Shown piece after piece: positions 1 to 8,200 of a stretch of DNA of 12,132 bases (positions within the stretch are counted from its first letter, which is position 1; the number at the start of each line of letters is the position of its first letter). Source of the DNA: Baffinella frigidus (taxonomy: Eukaryota; Cryptophyceae; Cryptomonadales; Baffinellaceae); the NCBI GenBank assembly GCA_026770585.1, contig MU646691.1:19684-31815 (forward strand), given 5' to 3'. The notes below the pieces were generated by a model. It did not search any database and had not been told where the DNA came from. It saw only the letters and a program-made list of their open reading frames with translations. Position numbers and translations under genes: made by a program.

Positions 1-382
1 GGGTATGGGGTATGGGGTTTATGGTGTGGGGTGTGGGGTTTGAGGTTTGGGGGTTGGGGTTTTGGAGTTTGGGGTTTGAGGTTTGAGGTTTAGGGTTTGT
101 GGTTTAGGGTTTGGGGTTAGGGTTTAGGGTTTATGGTGTGGGGTGTATGGCACCTTGGCTGGCCGTTCGCCGTACCGTGCATTGTGCCAGTCGTGCAACT
201 GCCAAACATTTAGGGTTTGGGGTTTAGGGTTTGGGGTTTGGGGTTTGTGGTTTTGGGTTCGGGGTTTGGGGTTTGGGGTATGGGGTTTGGGGTTTAGGGT
301 GTAGGGTGCATGGTGTAGGGTGTAGGGTGTAGGGTGTAGGGTGTAGGGTGCAGGGTGTAGGGTGTAGGGTGCAGGGTTTAGG
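1..382. repeat. Degenerate telomere-like repeat block
   Basis: The plus strand is a run of G-rich heptamer-like units based on GGGTTTA, GGGTTTG, GGGGTTT and GGGTGTA. It is interrupted at about 149-210 by a non-repetitive stretch. The last part (about 297-378) is dominated by the variants GGGTGTA and GGGTGCA. The units resemble TTTAGGG-type telomeric repeat but are far too diverged to be an active chromosome end. The block lies downstream (on the minus strand) of the last visible M13 exon. It is therefore either intronic or the place where that gene was cut off. Open frames inside it (Pro-Lys-Pro-rich peptides) are by-products of the repeat. Confidence 0.85.
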
Positions 383-606
383 TACCACGCGCACAAGCCT
401 GAGAGCCCCGAACAAGTGTTTCAAGGTGAGCATGGCGAGGCAGGGCAGAGACTGCAAGATGAGCGCATGCAAGCTGCGAGGAGGCAGGAGAGCTCCTCCG
501 AACCTAAGAGCCACAGCTCCTTCGGGGAAGGCACCGACCGTAACGACACAGTCAAAACAAAATGCACCGATCTGCGAAGGCCACTGTGTCGGGGGAGGGC
601 ACATAC
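383..606 (-). other. Beginning of M13 intron 5 (no exon recognised)
   Basis: This stretch follows the donor ACG|GTATGT at 606 on the minus strand. The next M13 exon should encode the end of the N-terminal lobe, and I found no convincing match to it here. Several CAG acceptor-like sites occur, but the peptides behind them do not resemble the family. Confidence 0.5.
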
Positions 607-750
607 CGTGTCGACAAAGTCCTGGTCGAGATACGGCGCGTAGCTATGCACCAGGCGGAAGCGCACGTACGACTGCACGCGCTCCCAGCACTTGTCTTGA
701 TCGTAGCCCTTGCACGAGAGGATGTCCTCGAGCACCATGAAGTAGTCTCC
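607..750 (-). CDS. M13 peptidase exon 5 (last visible)
   Basis: This exon encodes 48 codons, residues 369-416, beginning GDYFMVLEDIL after the acceptor GAACAG. It ends SYAPYLDQDFVDT before the donor ACG|GTATGT. The block YVRFRLVHSYAPYLDQDFV is a clear match to the M13 segment before the catalytic half. A missing microexon upstream of it is possible. Confidence 0.8.
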
Positions 751-3700
751 CTGTTCCCGCGCCCCGCGAGGCGTCGTCAGCGTGAGGGGTTAGGGTGCGC
801 GTGCGACTCTCGCGCTGCAAGGGCGCTCCTTGTAGTGCCGCTGTGCCACAGCCGTGCGAATGTGCTGTGGTTGTACACGTACACACGAGGGAGGAAATGC
901 AGCTGGATCGCTCCATTTCAAACCTCATGTGGGACAGACGGGAACAGAAAGCGTGGGGTGCATGGGAGTAGGAAACCCCTCCCCCAACCCCCGCCGCCGC
1001 CTTCGTGCCGTCCCCAGGCGCACCCCGGACCCACCAAAAACCCCTCTCACCCGCACGCACTCCACCCGCGCGCCTTCCCCCTAAACCCCTTAACCCTTAA
1101 CCCAAAACCATAGACCATAAACCATCAACGCGGCTCGCACCGGCCGGCGCCTTTCACCACCTCGGCGCCGCTCCCTGAGCTACCTGGGCTAGCGGCACTC
1201 CCCAACCTAGCGGCGAGTCGCCGCGGAAAGAAAATCGGGAAGATGGGCGGCAGGGCGCCTCGCACCGCCTCAGAGCGCTCCGTGAGCTAGCGGCGAGGCG
1301 CCGCCGAAAACCAAATTTCGTTATTTTGAGCAGAGAGCGTGGAGAGTTCCCGGGGAGGTCTAGTACTTCCTCCCCCCCCAGGCCCCGCCCCGCCAGCGCG
1401 CTCCCCCAAAACCATTTCCGCGGCAACTCGCCGCTAGCTCCCACGCCAGAGGGCTGGAAATATCCACTTTTGACATCTTTCAGGGGAAATCCCCTGGATT
1501 CTCAAGTCAGCGACGCCCGATCGGGCGTGGATAAGGAGTCGGTTTCCCTGGAGCGCTCTGGCGTGGTGAGGGGGCGAGGGGCGCGCCTGCTCCATGATGA
1601 GGCGGGGGCTGGAGAGAGGCTGCCCCTCCTCGTCCATCTCCTCCTCCTCCGTCCCCACCCCCACCTGCGAAACAACCCCCGACCGTCAGCCCTCCAACTG
1701 CGAAACCAACCTCCGACCGTCAGCCCCCCCCCCTCGCCCATGGCACACGCGACTGTTGTTCTTTCACACATCTCCTCTTCCTCCCTCCCCGCCCCCACCT
1801 GCTCTCCACCCCTCCCGGCAGCCCTCCCCTCGCCCATAGCCCATATAGCACACGCGACTGTGTTTCCTTCACTCGAGGAGGCTCTCAACACCGCACGAAT
1901 TACGAATTACGAATTAAAAGGGTCTGAGACCTTCGGGTCACCAAGCAGGGGAGCTCGGGGTGGAGGGGGGGGGGATGAAATGTGTGAGTCTAGGTGGGCT
2001 CTGGAAACGGGAGCTGCTCAAGTGGCAGAGAACGAGCATGCAATCTGGCAAAGAAACGTGACAAACGCAAGGTATGTTCAGAGGAGTGGCAAAACATTTG
2101 AAACCGAGCAGAATCACACGCCACGGCAAAATGGGAGGGACATGCCTCGGAGAAGTTCATGGCGGCGAACCACCAGTCCCAATCAATCGACGGCGTGTCA
2201 AAGTACATGTAGTCGCGATCCACCCACTGGTTGTACCCCGCGTGGCCCGCGCTCTCGGTGTCGTTGAGGCCCACAGCAAACTGCTGCTCGATGGAGAGCA
2301 CGTTCTCGGCGTCGCGCGCGGCCGTGTCCTCGTCGTACCTGTTCCACCATCTCAACATCAGTCGCCCTAATCGCTTCCACGGTAGGTAGCTCGCACGGTA
2401 GCCCTCCACCATCACATCAGTCCCGCCAATCGCTCGCACGGTGCCCCAAACCCTACACCGTAAACCATAAGCCATAGACCCGGAACCGCAGGGACACCGA
2501 ACGAGTTCACCCACACGGTCAACAAGCCGGACCTGCTCCAGGTGCATCAACAGTAGAGCCTTTTATTGCATTGCTTTTTGCATGTGATGGCCACGAAAAC
2601 AATCATCGATTCTAAAACGTTGATACGGTAGCCACCCACCGTGCGAGTCCGCGCCGGCGAGCCTTATTGCCACAAAAGATGTACCCTTTCGCGAGGTCTG
2701 CAGCAAAACTGTGGCTCGAGATGCTGGGAATCAATAAAAATGCTCAAGGTTAACGGAGTCGTGCGTGCTTGCAAGCAAGGGGGCAGCGGGAGGGCAAGAG
2801 GGGTACTCCTTGCTTGGCTTGCCTGATTGATTTATTGCTTGCTTGCTTGCTACCAAGCGAGGGAGGGGGCAGAGGGGGGGGGGAGGGGGGGTACCCCGCG
2901 AGCTGGATCATGTTGATAACAAACGTGCGGAACGCCTCAACGTCCGCATCCTCCTCCCCCGTCTCAGCGCGCTTCACCAGCGTGTCGCGGTCGAGGTTGA
3001 GATTCGCGGGTCCGAAAAAGAGCGCGTAGCGGTCCTTGTTCCACGTGTCGATGTTCACGTTCCATGTGAAGAACACGCTCATGTCCTGCCGCGCTCAGAA
3101 ATAAGAAAATCTGTGTGCCCCCACCCCACCTCATGTCCTGCGTGTTCAGAAATTAAAACATCTGTGGGTGCCCCCCTCATGTCCTGCCGACTCAGAAATC
3201 AGAAAATCTGTGTGCCCCCCCCCCCACTCATGTCCTGCCGTGTTCAGAAATCAGAAAATCTGTGTGCCCCCTCCCCTCCATCGGCCATGAGCCATCGCCC
3301 CCGGATCTCAAGACTTGCTTGCAAGCGCACTCCCCCCATCCTCCTGAGCTCCCGCACTCCTCCGATCCCCGCAGAGGAGCCATCACCGCAACCAAGCAAG
3401 ACACCATGCAACCCGCCTGTACGCCACGTTCTCTGACACCCGTGGGCATCTCGGGAAGGGTGGAGCGGTGGACGAGGTGGAGGAGATGGAGGAGGAGGGT
3501 GGGAAGCGGTGGGGGGGGGGGGCAGGGTGGCAAGGCCTCAAACCGGAGCAAGGTCGAGAAGGAGTTGGTGGGTAGGTGGGTACCGCAAGCTGGATCGCGA
3601 CGGAGGCATTGACAAACGTCGAGTTGTCCTCAATCGTCTCGGCGAGGTCCATCCAGGGCGTGAGCATGTTCCACGCTTCCACCGCGCTCACCTCCGTGAG

Positions 3701-4489
3701 ACACGCCCGGTAGAATTGCGCCGCGCAGTCCTCCTGTGTATTTCAGGCAAGACGTCAAATTCCCAGAGGCTCCTCAGGGCGGGAAATGTTACGAAGTAAG
3801 CTACAGGCTGTGCGACCTCTCGGGCTGGCTCTAGCTGCCAATGGTGCGAGCCAAGGCAGCTGGGAAGGAGATTTGCGTCGTGAGGGGGAGGAGGGGGGTG
3901 GCTCAGGGCTGGGATAAACCTCTGTTTGGAAGAGCTCCTTCATTTTTTTGTTGATCTCGTCGTCCACCTGGTCCCACTGCAGCGCGATCGACACATCGTC
4001 GTCGCCCAGAACCCCCTTGGACTCCTCCCAGTGCCCGCACGAAAACTCGTAAAAGTCATCGCACGGGTTGACGGTCGGGTCAATGGCGTCCCGCATGTCG
4101 CGGGGGAACTCGGACACCTGGAGGTGGCTCGCGATGTGCATCGCGTCGCCCGCAACCTCGTCGAGCCGCTCAGGATTGATCTCACTGCGCGGCTCGTCAC
4201 CGCCCAGCGCCCAGTCCAGCTTCCACCCAGTCACGCCCTTTATCCTCCGGTAGAGGCGCTCATTCCCGTTCTTGTAATCCTTGCCCTGCACGCCGACCAG
4301 CTCCGCCCCCCCCCTTGGCCTGGCCGTGGCGGTGAGCACCACAGCCACCACAGCCGCGGCAAGCGCCGCGAGAGCCACGGCCTGCGCCGCAGCAGCCAGC
4401 CGCCCCCGCCGCCCCCGCTGGCCCGGCCATGCTGATCGTCGTGCGGCAACGTCCGGGACGAGCTCTCGCTCCTCCCACGCCCCAGCCAT
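607..4489 (-). CDS. M13 (neprilysin-like) zinc metallopeptidase, 5' part only
   Basis: Five exons on the minus strand join in frame to about 416 residues: 4489-3920, 3733-3584, 3085-2895, 2338-2146 and 750-607. Residues 1-30 form a short Arg-rich cytoplasmic tail and 31-56 an Ala/Val/Leu membrane anchor, so the topology is type II. Residues 141-152 read NPCDDFYEFSCG, the hallmark M13 N-terminal motif with its conserved cysteines. Later exons carry further family blocks: QFYRACL, GPANLNLDRD, AENVLSIEQQFA and VHSYAPYL. M13 enzymes cleave peptides outside the cell or in the secretory lumen and are usually around 700 residues. The HExxH and ExxxD zinc residues lie in the C-terminal half, which is absent from the window. 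Activity therefore cannot be judged. The gene is head to head with the Sec14-GOLD gene, 261 bp away. The family assignment is strong. The junction between exons 4 and 5 is the least certain part, because the family usually has about 15 more residues there. Confidence 0.85.
751..2145 (-). other. M13 intron 4, 1.4 kb, repeat-rich
   Basis: No conserved exon is recognised here. From high to low coordinate the intron contains three copies of ATTACGA-like units (about 1897-1917), two similar Pro-rich-coding blocks sharing GCACACGCGACTGT (about 1733-1875), and a 31-bp tandem pair with GACCGTCAGCCC (about 1667-1727). It also contains an inverted and direct repeat based on CTAGCGGCGAG (1206-1440) and a short degenerate telomere-like patch (1082-1128). 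The 313-residue plus-strand open frame across 1326-2267 runs through these repeats and antisense to exon 4, so I do not treat it as a gene. Confidence 0.6.
1206..1440. repeat. CTAGCGGCGA inverted/direct repeat element
   Basis: CTAGCGGCGAG occurs in direct orientation at about 1207 and 1287, each followed by a GC-rich stretch and GAAA. It occurs again in inverted orientation at about 1415-1438 (TTTCCGCGG...CGCCGCTAGC). The outer left copy matches the inverted copy at about 22 of 24 positions. This could be a small foldback element or MITE inside an intron. Confidence 0.55.
2146..2338 (-). CDS. M13 peptidase exon 4
   Basis: The acceptor GAACAG|G completes a Gly codon (GG|G). Residues 305-368 then follow, starting YDEDTAARDAENVLSIEQ and ending with the Trp/Phe-rich IDWDWWFAAMNFSE. 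This matches the M13 helical block before the second lobe. The end is uncertain: phase 0 requires a GC donor (GAG|GCATGT). A GT donor three bases further on gives phase 1 and would need a different acceptor for exon 5. Confidence 0.75.
2339..2894 (-). other. M13 intron 3 (556 bp)
   Basis: This phase 2 intron has donor GG|GTACCC and acceptor GAACAG|G. It holds a degenerate telomere-like patch near 2447-2480, two GCTCGCACGGT repeats (about 2389 and 2431), a CTTGC/GCAAG-rich stretch at 2766-2856 and a polypurine tract at 2860-2891. No exon or gene is recognised. Confidence 0.6.
2895..3085 (-). CDS. M13 peptidase exon 3
   Basis: This exon encodes residues 241-303 plus two bases of codon 304. Its acceptor GGCAG|GACATGAG is the exon-proximal one of four tandem copies. 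It contains VFFTWNVNIDTWNKDRY and GPANLNLDRD, matching the family block Fxxxvxxdxkdsxxyixxxxqxgl-LpdRdyY. The donor GG|GTACC leaves phase 2, which fits the next exon exactly. Confidence 0.85.
3078..3273 (-). repeat. Four tandem copies of a splice-acceptor unit
   Basis: Units begin at 3078, 3130, 3176 and 3227 on the plus strand (spacing 52, 46 and 51 bp). Read on the minus strand, each has CACACAGATTTTCT, then TTTCTGA, then CAG|GACATGAG. Each copy therefore contains a pyrimidine-rich tract, an AG acceptor and the first eight bases of exon 3. Only the copy at 3085 leads into the conserved M13 peptide. Confidence 0.85.
3274..3583 (-). other. Remainder of M13 intron 2
   Basis: This is GC-rich intron sequence with G and GGA/GGT runs near 3469-3527. 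No exon is recognised. The intron runs from the donor at 3583 to the acceptor at 3086. Confidence 0.55.
3584..3733 (-). CDS. M13 peptidase exon 2
   Basis: This exon encodes residues 191-240 (50 codons). Its acceptor ACACAG|GAG and donor GCG|GTACCC keep phase 0 on both sides. The peptide contains QFYRACL and WNMLTPWMDL, which match the family block FYxxCMxxxxIexxGxxPLxPWL. Confidence 0.8.
3920..4489 (-). CDS. M13 peptidase exon 1 (anchor and DDFYEFSCG motif)
   Basis: This exon encodes residues 1-190 and starts MAGAWEE. It contains the membrane anchor and the NPCDDFYEFSCG motif. The reading frame continues past the exon, but the peptide becomes Pro/Ser-rich and unrelated to the family. The donor GAG|GTTTAT at 3919 is therefore used, phase 0. 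The sequence around the start codon is preserved in the duplicate at 10443. Confidence 0.85.
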
Positions 4490-5139
4490 GACTCTCCGCG
4501 ACCTTTCCCAGCCTGACCCCGAAAGTCATTTTCTCAGGGTCCCTGAGGACTTTTGGTTTAGTCAACAGGCACACTTTTTGGGAAACAGGGTGGGCCTTGC
4601 GTGGCGGGTCGCTGCACCTTGGCCCTCTACTGGTGTGAAGCGCGGCGGTTGGACGCTGGGCGAGGCAGGGACAGCGCGTCACGGCGAGGTCTTGGCGGAG
4701 CACGTGCGGGAGAGGGTGGCGCTCTCTAAGGAGCAGAGGGGGCTGCAGCTATGACGACATACAACCCAAACATGCAGGAGGACTTCAAAATCGACAATTT
4801 AATGGCAAAGAAGTTCGAGAACGGGATGACGGGCGCGGAGGCCATCGAGCAGATGCGGGACTTCCTCAAGAAGCAAGAAAAGTGGCCCCCCAACCGCGAG
4901 AGCGTTCCCGAGGAGTGGGAGAACGCTCTCCTGTTGCGCTTCTTCCTGGGCTTCAAGAAACAACCTGACGTCGCGGCCAATGCGTTCGGCGACATGCTCG
5001 AGTGGCGTGAGAAGAATGACGCCAACGGCATTCGCGCCAAGATTCAGGGGGGGCTGGAGCCCGAGAAGTTCCCTCGATACGAGCAAGTCCGGCGCTTCTA
5101 TCCGCTCTTGAAGACTGGCATCGACCGCAACGGGAGCCC
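4232..5139. repeat. Duplicated head-to-head segment, copy 1
   Basis: This segment runs from within M13 exon 1 (Lys84 region) through the intergenic gap into Sec14 exon 1 (Ser129/Pro130). It recurs in direct orientation at 10100-11093. Copy 2 is 86 bp longer, owing to one replacement insertion (91 bases in place of 6) and one extra G. Confidence 0.95.
4490..4750. promoter_or_regulatory. Divergent intergenic (putative bidirectional promoter)
   Basis: This 261-bp gap separates the M13 start codon (minus strand) from the Sec14 start codon (plus strand). No TATA box is obvious. The palindrome CACGTG at 4701-4706 is conserved in the second copy at 10655. An in-frame TAA at 4727-4729 sits seven codons before the Sec14 ATG and fixes that start. 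The whole segment recurs at 10444-10704 with seven substitutions and no indels. Promoter function is inferred from gene orientation and spacing only. Confidence 0.55.
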
Positions 5140-5299
5140 CATCAACATCACTCTCACAGGCATGATTGACCCCGGAAAGATGCTCAAGACGTGCTCGCTT
5201 GATGAAATTAGGATGTTCATCATCTACGAGATGGAGTACAAGATCATCAAGCTCTCAACTCTGACTGCCGAGACTGGAGTCCTATACCGCGCCCTTGAA
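4751..5299 (+). CDS. Sec14-GOLD exon 1
   Basis: This exon encodes residues 1-183, starting MTTYNPNMQE. The start is fixed by the in-frame TAA at 4727. I place the donor at GAA|GTCCTC (5300), because it gives nine residues between the TG and the DLKG block, close to the ten in human SEC14L proteins. A second phase 0 donor at 5279 (GGA|GTCCTA) would shorten the protein by seven residues. Both donors are weak. Confidence 0.8.
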
Positions 5300-8200
5300 G
5301 TCCTCCCCCCACCCACCCCACCCCACCCCACCCCCACCCCTCTCAACTGCGCACAACGCGCCCCCACGTCCTGGCAAGCAACGGTGCGTTGCAGGTGTGG
5401 AGGAGGCGCTCCTCGAGGCGAGAGGGGGGCGAGCACGGGGCTGACGACTGGCGCGGTGAGCAGGTGCACGACTTGAAAGGGCTGGGCATGCACCACCTTG
5501 CAACAGGCCCCGTGGGGCTCCTCCGCAAGATCGTCTCAGAAGTATCGGCCAACTATGTCGAGATGGCCGACAAGGTTCCCTCTCCCTTCCACCTCAGCCT
5601 CAGCCCCCCAGACCTCCAGCCTCCCCCCACCGGCAGCCCGACACCGCACGCGAGAAAAGGTGGGGGCTGAGCTTCCGTCTCTGGAGCGCAGGTGCTCATC
5701 CTCAACTGCCCCTTCGCCACGCTCGTCCGCGGTGTTCTGCGCCAGGTCATCCCTCTCTCTCCCCCCCCCCCCCGACTTCCTCCAGCTTTTCCCGCAACAA
5801 GCATCTCGGGACGTGCTTGTACAAGCCCCACTCCGCGCAGCTTCTTTTCTCTGGAAGCATCTGCACACCGGTGACAGACCGGACGAGTGCAGAGCCGGGG
5901 AGGGGGGTCGAGCTGGACCTGCGCGCGTGGGAGTAGAGGAGGGGGGGGGCTGCACAGGTCCGGACGGCGCTGAAGGGTCGCTGAGAGCGCGAGGACAGAT
6001 ATGCTGCTGCGGGGTCCGCAGGGCAGAGGGGTGGGCGAGTGAGAGAGTGTCATAGGGGCGGGGAGGCGCGCGCGGCAGCGTGTGTGGACGAGAGGCGGCG
6101 GGGGGGTGCAGAGGGGGTGGGGAGCGAGGCGCTGACATGGCAGGCTTGGCGTGAGGGGGGCAGGTGGTCCCCGCGCGCTCGCAGCACAAGCTGGCTGTGC
6201 TCGGGACCAACGTGGAGGACTACACGTCAACGCTGCTCGCGCACGCGGACCGCGATCAGTACGATGAGTGCATCTTCGGCGGAGACCTCCCTGCGGGGCT
6301 CGGTGCGCGCCTCTCTCTCTCTCTCTCTCGTCGCTCTCTCCCCGACACTCCCTAGCTCTGCCTGAGTAAACCTGGGCTCGCCACAAAAGCATTTTAGTCC
6401 CTGTTTTTTACTTGAGTGCTTTGATTTTTTTGCATGGCGAGCCCAGTTTTACTCAGGCAGAGCCAGACTCCCCGCACGCGCTCGCGGCTCACTCTTGTTG
6501 GATGCACGTTGGTAAATCACTCTTGATTGCAGCAGTACACCAATCCCCTGATGCTTGATGGTGCGCACAGGACAACGCCCAGGGGAGGAGGACGAGATGT
6601 TGAAATGGAAGGAGGTCACCATCCCGGCGCGAGACAAGCGGGTGCTTGCCTACCCGCCCTGAGTGTTGCAGGGGGGGTGCAACTGTTGCTGCAACGATGC
6701 AACTGTTGTTGCAGCTTTGAGCCGCGTGGTGCACCTTTGACGCCTACCCACACCCTGTATCCAACACCGCTCCGCGCGTGTCCAACACTGTTCGCCCCCC
6801 CCCCCCTTGGAACACACAAGCGTGTTGCACCTTTGACGCCCCATCGCAGGCTAGCTCTAAACCCTAAACACTAAACACTCAACACTTAACACTAAACCCT
6901 GAACCCTGAAGCCGAACCCCGGAGGGTTGGTGCGCGATGCTATCCCCCCGTGCGCTGGCTGTAGCGCAGACCACATGGCGCGGGCTGCCAAGGGATTCTT
7001 AGTGGCTCAGCCACACAGAATCGGTTAGGATGTCCGTAAGATCGGCCTTTGTCCCTACGGTAATGCCTACTGAGCCACCAAGAATCGGTTAGGATATCAT
7101 TAGGACCAGCCTACATCCCTACGGTACTGCCTACGATAGGGCCCCATGGATTATTTATGTTTGGGTTATTCACGACATGCCTTCCTAGCCCGGTGTGTGG
7201 AAGGACGAAACGAGGGTTGAGAGGCGTGTGGGTATCTGCCAGGAGGTCCACCTGCTGTTCCACCACTTGCCAGTATTGCCTACCCTACTTCCTGTATATT
7301 ATTCACTTCTGGGATATTCACGAAATCGCTCCGTGTGCGGCAGGTTGAGAGGACAGCCGAGTGGGCACCCTGCCTCAACCGCCTGCTCCAAGTGGACCAC
7401 TTAATCCTGGTCACCTTGGCCACTTATGGCGATAAGTGGAGCCTACTGAGTGCACCGCACTAAGTGGAACACTCTCACAGGTGGTGGAGCAGGCGGTGGA
7501 GGCGGGCCAGACTGTGTTCTACCAGATCTTCCCGGAAGCCCTCGACATCGGGGTACCATACCCGCACATGTATACGAAAATTACTGCACACTGCCCGACT
7601 TGTAAAGGCCCCCGGTTATAAAATAGTGCCCGGAGGCCCTCGACATCGGGGTGCCTCCCTTGCCAAGATCACGCCCTCTTATAGCCAGGGTTGAGGGTTT
7701 CGGGTTTCGCCCTGTTGCAGCCGCCCTGTTGCAGCCTCCCTTTTGCTGCCGGCCTCTTACAGCCGTCCTCTTGCCGCCGCCCGCTTGCAGCTGCCCTCTT
7801 GCTGCGGGCAACGCCCTCCCCTCCCAGTTGCACGCTGCCACGCTCAGAGGCTGCCGGCAGAGAGGGGGAGGGAGAGGAGTGGATGCGGGGATGGCTGGAA
7901 GCATACTGTAGTGCCCTAGGAGGAGGCGTTGCCGGATACGTGTACTAGCGGTGACCTCTCTACTGCTCGCAAGAGGCGCACACACCATCACTCCCGCAGA
8001 AAGTTGGATGCCAGGATGGGTTTTTTTAATTTATCAAACGCCCCCACTCCCGTAGAAAGTCGGCTGACGTGACCGCCTCTGGCAGGTGAGCATCAAATTT
8101 GTGGCGGCCCAAGGAGGCAAGACAGAGGACATTTTCTCACCTTCTGAAAGGGTACAGCCCCCCGCGCCCGCACCCTCTCCCTCCGTCTGTTCTCACAGAG

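Noticed and set aside
124-396. Open frames encoding repeated Pro-Lys-Pro/Thr-Leu peptides at the left end
   Set aside because: They are translations of telomere-like repeat.
1326-2267. 313-residue plus-strand open frame
   Set aside because: It crosses several intronic repeats and runs antisense to conserved M13 exon 4. The peptide is low-complexity Pro/Ser/Arg with no family resemblance.
3078-3273. CRISPR-like array of four ~50-bp repeats
   Set aside because: Units are adjacent with no unique spacers, lie in a eukaryotic intron and each contains a splice acceptor.
3926-4435. 169-residue plus-strand open frame
   Set aside because: It is exactly antisense to M13 exon 1, which carries the diagnostic NPCDDFYEFSCG motif.
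5536-6392. Long minus-strand open frames (224 and 279 residues)
   Set aside because: They are antisense to Sec14 exons 2-5 and their GC-rich introns, and are compositional shadows without motifs.
7436-7621. Independent 61-residue gene starting at 7436
   Set aside because: The conserved part begins exactly after CTCACAG at 7481 and is GOLD-domain exon 7. The rest is intron.
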